Shown: positions 8,052 through 16,546 of the stretch, piece after piece
How positions within the stretch are numbered: position 1 is the stretch's first letter
How the letters are laid out: each line of letters begins with the position of its first letter
DNA from: Chryseobacterium oranimense
GTDB taxonomy: Bacteria; Bacteroidota; Bacteroidia; Flavobacteriales; Weeksellaceae
Direction of reading: 5' to 3'
NCBI RefSeq assembly: GCF_025244725.1
Contig: NZ_CP104203.1
Span: 1,922,001-1,986,000, forward strand
DNA: 64,000 nt
The notes under the pieces: generated by a model
The model's database searches: none
What the model was told of the DNA's origin: nothing
What the model saw: only the letters and a program-made list of their open reading frames with translations
Translations under genes and position numbers: made by a program

Positions 8052-8930
8052 ATGAGATTGACTCCAATACAAAAAGTAACGAAAATAGATTCTGAAAGCT
8101 TTAAAAACAACCATATGAAGCCGCGTTTCCCGGTTATAATGGAGGATTTTATCGATCCTGAAAGTCCCGCATTCAAGAAGTGGAATTATGAGTATTTCAA
8201 GGAAATAGCCGGAGATCAGAAAGTTAATATTTACGGAAGCGAGCTTGAATCCCTGGATAAAGTGGCAAGCAGCCCGATCGGCCAGACCACCTTTGCAGAA
8301 TATCTCGATCTGATAAGTACAACCCCTACGGAGCACAGGCTTTTCTTATTCAACCTGCTTACGATCAGGCCGGAGCTTAAAGATGATATCCATTACAATG
8401 ATGTTACCGGCGGGAAAATATTAAAATGGCTTCCTTTTATGTTTTTTGGGGGCGAAGGTTCCGTTACCAGAAACCATATTGATATTGATATGTCCCATGT
8501 TTTTATTACCCAGTTTCACGGGGTTAAAAGAATCTGGCTTTTTCCGTGGGAACAGTCGGATCTTATGTATAAACTGCCTTATAATTTTCACAGCTTGCCG
8601 AATATTAAAGACGCGGATTACAGAGAATTCCCTGCCTTGCTTTATTTAAACGGTTACGAAGCAGTACTGAAGCCTGGCGAAACGCTTTATATACCTTCCG
8701 GATGGTGGCATTATATACAGTATGAAACCGAAGGGTACTCCGTTTCTGTAAGAGCACTTCCGTCCAGCCTTCTGGAAAAATGGCGGGGATTTAAAAATAT
8801 GGTGGTGACCAGAAATTTTGACAATATAATGCGCAGGCTTTTCAAAGAAAAATGGTTCCGGTATAAAGTAAAAACTGCCAGAAAAAGAGCTGCAAAAGCT
8901 GTCAGAAAACAAAGAATCTTTCTTATCTGA
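8052..8930 (+). CDS. cupin-like (JmjC-type) domain protein
   Basis: A 292-residue protein of the cupin-like/JmjC hydroxylase family. Candidate iron ligands fit the HxD...H pattern: H142 and D144 in NHIDID, and H220 in IPSGWWHYI. The segment KPGETLYIPSGWWH is the most conserved part of the family. Known relatives are 2-oxoglutarate and Fe(II) dependent hydroxylases of protein or peptide side chains. The C terminus is very basic (KTARKRAAKAVRKQR), hinting at nucleic acid or ribosome contact. It stands alone, with its own promoter box and a shared terminator at 9041-9064. The substrate is unknown. Confidence 0.85.
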   Translation: MRLTPIQKVTKIDSESFKNNHMKPRFPVIMEDFIDPESPAFKKWNYEYFKEIAGDQKVNIYGSELESLDKVASSPIGQTTFAEYLDLISTTPTEHRLFLFNLLTIRPELKDDIHYNDVTGGKILKWLPFMFFGGEGSVTRNHIDIDMSHVFITQFHGVKRIWLFPWEQSDLMYKLPYNFHSLPNIKDADYREFPALLYLNGYEAVLKPGETLYIPSGWWHYIQYETEGYSVSVRALPSSLLEKWRGFKNMVVTRNFDNIMRRLFKEKWFRYKVKTARKRAAKAVRKQRIFLI

Positions 8931-9040
8931 AGCACTCATTTATAGTTTAACCGCTTAAATAATTTAACAATGGAATTTATATATGCCTTACTATCCGCTG
9001 AGCGTCCGCTCTACACTTTTTATCCTCTTTTTTAAATACA

Positions 9041-9068
9041 AAAACCTTCATTGCTGAAGGTTTTCGTG
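9041..9068. terminator. bidirectional terminator between cupin-like gene and M1 peptidase
   Basis: A perfect 10-bp stem AAAACCTTCA / TGAAGGTTTT with loop TTGC, flanked by A and T runs, so it can serve both converging genes. Confidence 0.85.
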
Positions 9069-9084
9069 TATCTAAGAATTATTT

Positions 9085-11010
9085 TTACTGTTTTAAAAAC
9101 TTAATATTTTTATCCTCAATCGAGAAAATATAAGATCCCGGAACCAGTTCTGAAATTCCAACTGCCTTTCCTGGCTGGTAAATGGACTTTCTTATCAGCT
9201 TCCCGTCTATACTGTAGATTGCATAGTCAACAGGTCTATTAATTCCTTTTATAAACAGCTCATTCTTTGCCGGATTCGGATATAATGCAAAATCTTCTTT
9301 CTCCACAGATGATACGCTTAAGGTATTATCCTGAATTACAGTAGAATTTTTCTCCAGAATCTGGTATTCATAATTGAATTCGACACTGGCTACAGGGAAA
9401 GAAACTGTTTCCAGAAATCCCTGGTTATTAACTGTGTTATTCAGGGCAAAATAAGCGTTCTCTCCACCAGTTCCGTTCACTTTGATCGGTAACGGTATGT
9501 CAAAAAAGCTCACAATAGGACTGCTTTGTACCTGAGACGCTTTAAACAGGATTTGATTCCCGGTTTGTTTCCACTTTATAGTATAGCTGGGATACCCTTC
9601 ACCATACAGCCAGTCATTGAAAAATTCTGTAAAATCTTTTCCTGTAGACTGAAGCAGCGAAGCATTAAAATCCGGAGTCTTTGCATAACTATAAGCTAAA
9701 TTCGGTCTTGCATGATAATCTTTAAGTGCCTGATAAAAGACAGCATCTCCCAGAATCCATTTGATCATTCTTAAAATATAAGCTCCTTTTGAATACGTCA
9801 GCCTGTTGTTGAATATCCTGCTTACATTGGAAAGATCTGCATCCGGAACATAGGTAGAACCATTGGGAGCAGAGGTAATATTATTGATTTCTCCCAATAG
9901 AAAATTCTTGAATTCGGTATTCGTCATCAATAATTTTTCGTTGGCCAGAACAGCTCCGAAAGTAGCAAAGCCTTCATTCAGCCAGATATCATTCCATGCC
10001 CCGCAGGTTACTTTATCTCCGAACCACTGATGGGCCAGCTCATGAGCAATAAGTCCTTTGCTCCAGCTTCCCATAGACGACATGGTCTGATGCTCCATTC
10101 CTCCTCCGAACTTAAACTGCATATGCCCGTATTTTTCATTACGGAACGGATAAGGCCCGAAATACGTTTCAAAAGTATTCATCACCTGCTTGGTCCATTC
10201 AATATTAGCCATGCTTACAGGGTCTGCATTGGTGGACGGATACACATAATTCACAAATGGAAACGGCGGGTTTCCCATCGTATCGTTAATTTTAACGAAA
10301 TTGGTAATGGAAAGCGCAATCAGATAAGCTGCTGTAGGGTAAGCTGTTCTCCAGAAAGTAAGTTTCTGGTTGCCGGGAAGTATGGTTTCGGACATTAATT
10401 TTCCGTTGGCTGCTACATTATACTGGGAAGGCGTTGTGATCTTAAAATCAAACCTTTCAATTTTGTCATTCATGCTTTGTTTGGTCGGAAACCAGTCCTG
10501 TGCCCCATAAGGCTCACTCAGGGTGCATAAAATAGGTGTTCCGCTTTGCAAAGTAGTTGAAAAAGCATTCCCGGGAGTTGGAGCTCCTGAATAATTGATG
10601 GTTAGTGAATCCAGCGTATTGGCCGGAATAGAAACAGGGAAATCTATTTTTACTTCTTTTGTCGGCAGCTGCTGGAAAGTAAGATTGCTCCCGTGATACT
10701 GCACCTGGGAAACAACCATATTATCAGTAAGATCGAAATAAATGCTGCTCATGTTCAGATTAGGCTTGAAATGAGACGTAACGGACCCTGCAATGTTGTA
10801 TACCGCCGGATCTAAAGTAACATTCATCCTTTGATACTGAAGATCGTAGTTTAAAGTATTGGGATTAATATTGTAGGCGGTCATTTTTTGGGTAAAAGAA
10901 TTCATTTCTTTTGCAATGAGCCCTTTCATTTCAATATTTTGGTTCTGGATCTGTCCATAGGATGGCTGGGATAACAAAAGACCCAGGATCAGAAGGTAAA
11001 ATTTTCTCAT
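9085..11010 (-). CDS. M1 family metallopeptidase with T9SS type A sorting domain
   Basis: A 641-residue secreted aminopeptidase. A signal peptide (about 1-19, ending near SYGQ) precedes the M1 N-terminal beta domain. The catalytic domain shows the exopeptidase motif as GGGMEH (302-307), the zinc site HELAH (H323, H327) and the third ligand E346 in NEGFA. The last 75 residues are a T9SS type A sorting domain (FALYPNPAKNELFIKG, then YSIDGKLI and PGSYIFSI), so it should be exported across the outer membrane and anchored or released. It is a single gene with its own promoter box at 11033-11040. The function is likely peptide nutrition. Confidence 0.94.
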   Translation of the reverse strand: MRKFYLLILGLLLSQPSYGQIQNQNIEMKGLIAKEMNSFTQKMTAYNINPNTLNYDLQYQRMNVTLDPAVYNIAGSVTSHFKPNLNMSSIYFDLTDNMVVSQVQYHGSNLTFQQLPTKEVKIDFPVSIPANTLDSLTINYSGAPTPGNAFSTTLQSGTPILCTLSEPYGAQDWFPTKQSMNDKIERFDFKITTPSQYNVAANGKLMSETILPGNQKLTFWRTAYPTAAYLIALSITNFVKINDTMGNPPFPFVNYVYPSTNADPVSMANIEWTKQVMNTFETYFGPYPFRNEKYGHMQFKFGGGMEHQTMSSMGSWSKGLIAHELAHQWFGDKVTCGAWNDIWLNEGFATFGAVLANEKLLMTNTEFKNFLLGEINNITSAPNGSTYVPDADLSNVSRIFNNRLTYSKGAYILRMIKWILGDAVFYQALKDYHARPNLAYSYAKTPDFNASLLQSTGKDFTEFFNDWLYGEGYPSYTIKWKQTGNQILFKASQVQSSPIVSFFDIPLPIKVNGTGGENAYFALNNTVNNQGFLETVSFPVASVEFNYEYQILEKNSTVIQDNTLSVSSVEKEDFALYPNPAKNELFIKGINRPVDYAIYSIDGKLIRKSIYQPGKAVGISELVPGSYIFSIEDKNIKFLKQ

Positions 11011-11032
11011 ACTCAGAATATTAGATTGTAAC

Positions 11033-11040
11033 CAAAGATA
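11033..11040 (-). promoter_or_regulatory. -7 promoter box (TATCTTTG) of M1 peptidase
   Basis: On the minus strand, TATCTTTG matches TAnnTTTG and lies 22 bases before the ATG at 11010. It abuts the dacB terminator. Confidence 0.65.
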
Positions 11041-11042
11041 AA

Positions 11043-11075
11043 AAAAACCTTCTAATCATTGATTAAAAGGTTTTT
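11043..11075 (-). terminator. intrinsic terminator of dacB
   Basis: The hairpin pairs AAAAACCTT with AAGGTTTTT across an inner TAATCATTGATTA palindrome, giving a T run in the minus direction just past the dacB stop. Confidence 0.75.
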
Positions 11076-11097
11076 AGAATATTAAAATAATATCTTT

Positions 11098-12567
11098 TTA
11101 GAGATCCAGAGCAGGCTCAAGAATTTTTTCCATTCTTTTCTTCACCATATCTACAGATCCTGAATAATTGTTTACCATTAAAGAAAACACCAAAGTTTTT
11201 CCTGAATTGGTCTTCAGGTAGCCTGCCAGTGTTTTTACTTTATTTAAAGTTCCTGTTTTGGCAAAAATCTGTCCGTTTCCGGTTCCGATGAACATTCTTT
11301 TCAACGTACCGGACTGCCCGCCTACAGGGAGAGAAGTGAGATAAGTTTTATAGTATTTTTCATCCATTAAAGAGGTTAAAAACTTTGCCTGGGCAATAGG
11401 AGTTACATTATTACTTCTGGAAAGTCCGCTTCCATCTATATAATTTAATCCCATCATGTCGAAGTTTTCATCTTTCAGGTGGCTGGTTACTACGATTCTT
11501 CCGGATTCCGAAGTCTGATCACCCAGTTTCTGGAAACCTACTGTTTTCAGTAAAGCTTCCGCCAGGGAATTGTCACTGTGCTGGTTGGTATAAAATATAA
11601 TATCACCTAATGTAGGGGATTTATAGGCTGAAACCAGTTTTCTGCTCTCAGGAGAGGCATCCGTCATTCTCGGAGTTACTTTTCCTGTTACTCCAATTCC
11701 GCTTTTTACCAAAGTTGTTCTTAAAGTATTGGCAAGATAAGCCGGAGCATCAGGAAGTTTTGTCGTTAAAAAACCGTCTCCTTCATATTTATCCGCATAT
11801 ACCATCTGATTGGCATAAGGTGACATATAGAAGTATTTTTTTTCAGAAGCCAATCCTGATTTTTTCATGATCAGTTTTTCGTTGGCTGGATTAATCTCGC
11901 GTGTAGTTCCTACAGGCAGGTAATAATTATTGTTTTCAAGCCATACAACATTTTCCGGAAGCCTTGTAATATTGCCTTTGAAAAGCGCTGTCTGAATGAT
12001 AATATCACCGTTTACCTTTCGGATACCTTCGCGGGAAAGTCCGCCCATGAAGTCTGAAATAATATCTCTGTATGACCATGCACCGGCTTTGTTGGTTCCT
12101 AAAGAAGGATCGCCGCTGCCTATCAGATAGAGATTTCCGTTTAAAGTTCCGTTTTCATCAATAGTTCCTGAATATTCCAGCTGAGTCATCCAACGGTAGT
12201 TTTCACCTAAAAGGTTCATTGCTGTTTCCGTGGTGAGCAATTTTGTGGTAGAAGCCGGAACTAAAGGAGTATTTTCGTTGTACGAAGAGATTACTTTCTT
12301 CGTTTTCGGGTCGTACACTACGAATCCCCAGTCTGCATTTTTCAGCACAGGATCCGCCATCATTGTGTTTACATTAATATCTACGAGCTCTTTGGCAGAC
12401 AAAACCGTTCTTTCCGCTACTGAGGTAACGGGAGAAGGAAGGTTCAAAGTATTCTTCTGATTTTCGTAAGCCTGTGAGTAAAGAACTGTAGAAACGGTAG
12501 ATTGAGCAAGGAAAAACCCAGAAGCCAATACCGCTACACCTGAAATATATTTTCTGTAATTTACCAT
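11098..12567 (-). CDS. dacB: D-alanyl-D-alanine carboxypeptidase/endopeptidase (PBP4 type)
   Basis: A 489-residue periplasmic enzyme of the S13 (PBP4) family. Three active-site motifs are intact: SxxK as STTK (S106, K109), SxN as SDN (331-333) and KTG (437-439) in FAKTGTLNKV. The N terminus is hydrophobic and can act as a signal peptide (about residues 1-22). The family trims stem peptides and cleaves cross-links of peptidoglycan. It is a single gene with a promoter box at 12655-12662, giving a leader of about 80 bases. The start at 12567 fits the family. Confidence 0.94.
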   Translation of the reverse strand: MVNYRKYISGVAVLASGFFLAQSTVSTVLYSQAYENQKNTLNLPSPVTSVAERTVLSAKELVDINVNTMMADPVLKNADWGFVVYDPKTKKVISSYNENTPLVPASTTKLLTTETAMNLLGENYRWMTQLEYSGTIDENGTLNGNLYLIGSGDPSLGTNKAGAWSYRDIISDFMGGLSREGIRKVNGDIIIQTALFKGNITRLPENVVWLENNNYYLPVGTTREINPANEKLIMKKSGLASEKKYFYMSPYANQMVYADKYEGDGFLTTKLPDAPAYLANTLRTTLVKSGIGVTGKVTPRMTDASPESRKLVSAYKSPTLGDIIFYTNQHSDNSLAEALLKTVGFQKLGDQTSESGRIVVTSHLKDENFDMMGLNYIDGSGLSRSNNVTPIAQAKFLTSLMDEKYYKTYLTSLPVGGQSGTLKRMFIGTGNGQIFAKTGTLNKVKTLAGYLKTNSGKTLVFSLMVNNYSGSVDMVKKRMEKILEPALDL

Positions 12568-12654
12568 CTATCTTTTTTTGTTTCCATAGTTTGACACTGT
12601 AAAAAATGATAAGTTAAATCATAAAGTTAAAGAGTCAAACACTTAATCAACGTC

Positions 12655-12662
12655 CAAAAGTA
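12655..12662 (-). promoter_or_regulatory. -7 promoter box (TACTTTTG) of dacB
   Basis: An exact TAnnTTTG match on the minus strand, 88 bases before the dacB ATG. The long untranslated leader makes it only probable. Confidence 0.5.
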
Positions 12663-12727
12663 GAAATTATTGTTATAAAAAGGGTTACAGAGGTCTTATA
12701 AAAGAGCCTAAAGTTTGTTAAAAATTG

Positions 12728-15175
12728 TTAAAAATCCACAAATATATCTTTTTTAATACTTTGATACGCAGTGATTTCATCGAATTCATTCAAACTTAAC
12801 AAAACCATTTTTTTAAATTCATCATACTTTTTCCCGCGGGGAAGTTTGAGCATAATCTGGAACTGGTATAAATTATTAAGCCTTGCAATCTGAGCTCTTT
12901 CCGGACCTAAAACACATTCTTCCGGAAGATATTTCCTTAAAACAGATCCCAGAAACTGGGAAGCCCGATTTACCTTGTCTTCTTTCCTATGCTTCAGCTC
13001 GATCATGATTAATTTTGTGAATGGCGGATAGTGGAATTTCTGGCGTTCGGTAAGAATATATTTATAGATCTTTGCCGGATTATTCATCTTGATCAGCTGA
13101 AAAACAGAATGTTCCGGATTATAGGTTTGGATTAAAATTTTTCCTTTCCCCGAAACTCTTCCGGCTCTTCCGGAAACCTGGGTGATCAGCTGGTAGGCTC
13201 TTTCCTCAGCCCTGAAATCCTGCACATACAACAAGGAATCTGCTTTGGGAATAGCCACAAGCTCAATATGGTCAAAATCAAGCCCTTTCGAGATCATCTG
13301 TGTTCCCACAACAATATCTGTTTCGCCTTCCTCTATTTTTTCATACAGCTTTTCATAGGCGAATTTCTTACGCATGGAATCTACATCCATTCTGTCTACC
13401 TCACTGTCAGGAAATATTTTGGATACTTCCTCGTGAATCTGTTCTACTCCTACTCCTCTTTCGTTCAGATTTTCGGAATGACATTTCGGGCAGGTTCTTG
13501 GCTTTGATGCTCTCTGGCCGCAGTAATGGCACTTCATTTCATTGGCAGCCTTATGGTAGGTCATCACCACATCACAATTCGAGCAGTAATTGACGTATCC
13601 GCAGGTTTCACATTCTATAACATTGGCATAGCCACGGCGGTTGTGAAGTACTATGGCCTGGTTTTTCTCGTCCAGTGTTTTTTTGATCTCATCTATCAGG
13701 TGTAAAGAAAAGTTCCCGGACACTTTTTTGGATTCCTGGGCTTCTTTAAAATTGATGAGCTCATATTCCGGAAGGTTGACATTCCCGAATCTTTCATTCA
13801 GGAAAATATATTTTATTTTATCTTTTCTGGCGTTATAATAACTTTCTACAGAAGGGGTTGCGGATCCCAGAATAACTCCGGCACCGTAAAGGTTTCCTAA
13901 TACCATTGCTGCATCCTTTGCATTGAAATAGGGAGAAGCTTCTCTCGGTCTGTATGCAGAATCATGTTCTTCATCTACAATTACAAGCCCCAAATCCTGA
14001 AAAGGCAGGAATAAGGCATTCCGCGTTCCTATAAGAATTTTAATATCATTCTGCCTGATTCTCCGCCAAACCTCTACCCTTTCAAAATCGGTTAGTTTCT
14101 GATGATAAAAACCAAGCTGTCTGCCGTATTTTTTCTCTAGCCGCTGAGTGATTTGCTTAGTCAGGGAAATTTCGGGAAGCAGGAACAGCACATTTTTTCC
14201 TTCCTGAATACATCCTTCAATTTTCTCCAGATAAATGTGGGTTTTTCCTGAGGAAGTGACGCCATGAAGCAGTACATTTTTTCCTTCTTCAAAGGCTTCG
14301 TCAATTTCTGTTTTAGCTTCTTTCTGCAGTTCGGAAAGCTCTTCCAGCTCTTCAATTTCGCCTTCATAACTTTCGATCCTGTCTTTCTGCATGTGATATT
14401 CCTCAACAAGATTTTTATCCGCAAGTGCCTTAAAATGTGAGGCTCCGAAATATCCATCTTCAAATAATTCAGACTTCTTAATTGGAATATCCGGATGTTC
14501 GGTTTGCTTTTCCAGGATTGCCAGAAAAAGGTCTTTCTGCTTCGGAGCTTTATTTAGTTTTAAAAGAATATCCGTCAGATTTTGATTATTCAAAACCTCA
14601 TCACTGATTTTCACATAAGCTACTTCTTTCGCTTTATATTTTTCAGCTATTTTCTCGTCAATTTCAATATACTGCAGATCAATCAGCGAATTGATCGTTT
14701 TAATGATCTCTTTTTTAGGAATAAATGCTTCAATATCGGTAAGGTTGATGAGCTGACGTACTTCCAATGCCTGGATAAGGTACATTTCATTAACATCGAG
14801 GTTCTCAAAATCAACCGTTATATTGGGTTTTAATTTTAAATAAGTTTCACTTTCCAGTTTTAAGGAAGACGGAAATGCAAAACGGTAGATCTCTCCCAGC
14901 CCGCACAGATAATATTCTGACAGCCAGTTCCAAAAGCTGATCTGCTCATTGGGAAGTATGGGATTATCATCTAAAATACTGATAACCTCTTTCGCTACAA
15001 AACTCTCCGGTGCGTTATCATGAAGTTCAAAAACAATTCCTGTATAAATTTTCTTTCCCCCGAAAGGCACGAGAACCCGCATTCCCGGTTGAATCATAAG
15101 CATTAGTTCTTCCGGAACTTTGTAGGTGAAAGATCCTTTTAAATTAAGCGGTAAAACTATTTGGGCGTACTGCAA
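12728..15175 (-). CDS. priA: primosomal protein N' (replication restart helicase PriA)
   Basis: An 815-residue helicase. The N-terminal 3' DNA-binding domain starts YAQIVLPLNLKGSFTYKVPE. Then come Walker A (GVTSSGKT), the Walker B DEEH box in VIVDEEHDSAYR, and a zinc-binding region with paired cysteines (CETCGYVNYCSNC, later CHYCGQ and CPKCH). Motif VI is present as GRAGR (in TQVSGRAGRVSGKGKI). PriA reloads DnaB at stalled forks. The frame opens with a TTG at 15175, since no ATG or GTG fits the conserved N terminus. The size is larger than E. coli PriA (732) because of an acidic insert before Walker A, which is normal in Bacteroidetes. Confidence 0.95.
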   Translation of the reverse strand: MQYAQIVLPLNLKGSFTYKVPEELMLMIQPGMRVLVPFGGKKIYTGIVFELHDNAPESFVAKEVISILDDNPILPNEQISFWNWLSEYYLCGLGEIYRFAFPSSLKLESETYLKLKPNITVDFENLDVNEMYLIQALEVRQLINLTDIEAFIPKKEIIKTINSLIDLQYIEIDEKIAEKYKAKEVAYVKISDEVLNNQNLTDILLKLNKAPKQKDLFLAILEKQTEHPDIPIKKSELFEDGYFGASHFKALADKNLVEEYHMQKDRIESYEGEIEELEELSELQKEAKTEIDEAFEEGKNVLLHGVTSSGKTHIYLEKIEGCIQEGKNVLFLLPEISLTKQITQRLEKKYGRQLGFYHQKLTDFERVEVWRRIRQNDIKILIGTRNALFLPFQDLGLVIVDEEHDSAYRPREASPYFNAKDAAMVLGNLYGAGVILGSATPSVESYYNARKDKIKYIFLNERFGNVNLPEYELINFKEAQESKKVSGNFSLHLIDEIKKTLDEKNQAIVLHNRRGYANVIECETCGYVNYCSNCDVVMTYHKAANEMKCHYCGQRASKPRTCPKCHSENLNERGVGVEQIHEEVSKIFPDSEVDRMDVDSMRKKFAYEKLYEKIEEGETDIVVGTQMISKGLDFDHIELVAIPKADSLLYVQDFRAEERAYQLITQVSGRAGRVSGKGKILIQTYNPEHSVFQLIKMNNPAKIYKYILTERQKFHYPPFTKLIMIELKHRKEDKVNRASQFLGSVLRKYLPEECVLGPERAQIARLNNLYQFQIMLKLPRGKKYDEFKKMVLLSLNEFDEITAYQSIKKDIFVDF

Positions 15176-15485
15176 GGGAAATTTTTAAAGTGTAAAATTA
15201 GATTTTTCTTTAGAGAACTGCAATTTTTTCTTAAGATCAGACAGTAAAGCAATCTTATGGTATTGTTCTGTTAAACTGATTGCATTTTTTACTCTCGCAG
15301 ATTTAGCAGATGTTTATGGATATTGTGATTTATAATCATGGATAAAACAGGCTCAATAATACTCTTCATCTTAATAAATAAAAGCATAATTATAACGCAA
15401 ACACCTGCTAAATCTGCTTAATCTGCGAGAGAATATTCTAAACATTCAGCCGCTTTGTTTTGTACACAAGATCAGTATGACAATT
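15176..15485. repeat. 310-base gene-free gap with inverted CTCTCGCAGATT repeats
   Basis: No gene was found. Two copies of a repeat face each other: 15293-15312 (CTCTCGCAGATTTAGCAGAT) and the reverse-oriented 15412-15431; 19 of 20 bases can pair. The second is extended by a further ATCTGCT unit at 15405-15418. Related copies lie at 16497-16529 and 29883-29912. Confidence 0.7.
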
Positions 15486-16394
15486 TTAGAAAAGAAATTC
15501 CGTGATGTGATACCACACTGCGGAGGTAAGGAATCCAACAATAATACTGAACCCGATAATGAGATTGGTAAGCTTGGTATTCAGCCTGAATTGCTCTGCA
15601 ATAATACTTGAGGTGACAACAGTTGGCATAGCAGCTTCAAATACAGTGATTTTGGCCACATCTCCTTTTACATTCAGAAGTAAAGCCAGTCCCAAAACAA
15701 TAGCCGGAGCCAGGATCAGCTTGTAGAGCATAGAAGCTGACATTTGGGGAATCAGTTTTTTCCATCCGTTAAACTTCAATTGAAGTCCTACCGAGAATAA
15801 GGCCAGCGGGCTTACTGTTCCTGCAAGTTTATCAAAAAACGGTTCTGCAACGGTAAAATCAATAAACTGCGATAATACCAATGCTGCTACACATCCTATT
15901 AATGGAGGGAAAGTAATCAATCTCTTTAAAATAAATTTGGCACTTACTTTTCCTGATCTGCTCCCACCCTTCACTGCTGCTATAATTCCCATTGTGGAAA
16001 GGGCAAAAAACATGGTCTGATCGCAAATAATGGCTATACTTAAAAGGCTTTCGCCGTAAAATGCACTGATCAGGGGAAAACCGATGAAGGAAGTATTGCT
16101 GTAGCCACTTGTAAGTTCCAATGTGCTTCTGGACCGCCTGGAATACCCTTTACTTTTGCTGTAAAACATCATAAAGAAAAAGCAAAAAACAGAGATCAGG
16201 AAGGTTGCTGCAATCGGGAACAGCATTTCTGTGGTCCACTTTACTTTGGGCAGGTATTTGAAAGAAACTGCCGGTAGGGCAAGGTAAAGAATCCAGGTAT
16301 TAATGCCTTTGTGAGCATCGGGATGGATAGATTTTGTCGCTTTGAATACCATTCCTGCAATAATGCACACCGCAATCAGAACAAAATTTACCAT
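15486..16394 (-). CDS. AEC family transporter (auxin efflux carrier type)
   Basis: A 302-residue membrane protein with about ten hydrophobic segments. It resembles the AEC/MleP family, seen in the start VNFVLIAVCIIAGMVFKATK, the STLELTSGYSNTSFIGFPLI segment (the conserved asparagine-proline-rich centre of the family) and the C-terminal AAMPTVVTSSIIAEQF. Bacterial relatives move small organic acids such as malonate or malate, but the substrate is not known here. It is a single gene; upstream a near-match promoter box (TAACTTTA) is visible on the minus strand. Confidence 0.85.
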   Translation of the reverse strand: MVNFVLIAVCIIAGMVFKATKSIHPDAHKGINTWILYLALPAVSFKYLPKVKWTTEMLFPIAATFLISVFCFFFMMFYSKSKGYSRRSRSTLELTSGYSNTSFIGFPLISAFYGESLLSIAIICDQTMFFALSTMGIIAAVKGGSRSGKVSAKFILKRLITFPPLIGCVAALVLSQFIDFTVAEPFFDKLAGTVSPLALFSVGLQLKFNGWKKLIPQMSASMLYKLILAPAIVLGLALLLNVKGDVAKITVFEAAMPTVVTSSIIAEQFRLNTKLTNLIIGFSIIVGFLTSAVWYHITEFLF

Positions 16395-16496
16395 AATATT
16401 TAAAAATTGAGTGTAAAGTTACGGTTGATTTTTTAGTTATAACTTTAAAAAATCATTTTTACTTCAAATAAATTATTCATAAAATATATTTTTTAG

Positions 16497-16529
16497 CTCT
16501 CGCGGATTGAGCTGATTGAGCAGATTTTA
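16497..16529. repeat. CTCTCGCGGATTGAGCTGATTGAGCAGATT repeat copy
   Basis: A degenerate copy of the CTCTCGCAGATT repeat family from 15293-15431, here as a single arm between the AEC gene and the mannosidase gene. Confidence 0.55.
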
Positions 16530-16546
16530 TTTTCTTATATTGAATG

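Noticed and set aside
11043..11075. TAATCATTGATTA inner palindrome as a regulatory operator
   Set aside because: It is the inner part of the dacB terminator hairpin and needs no other explanation.
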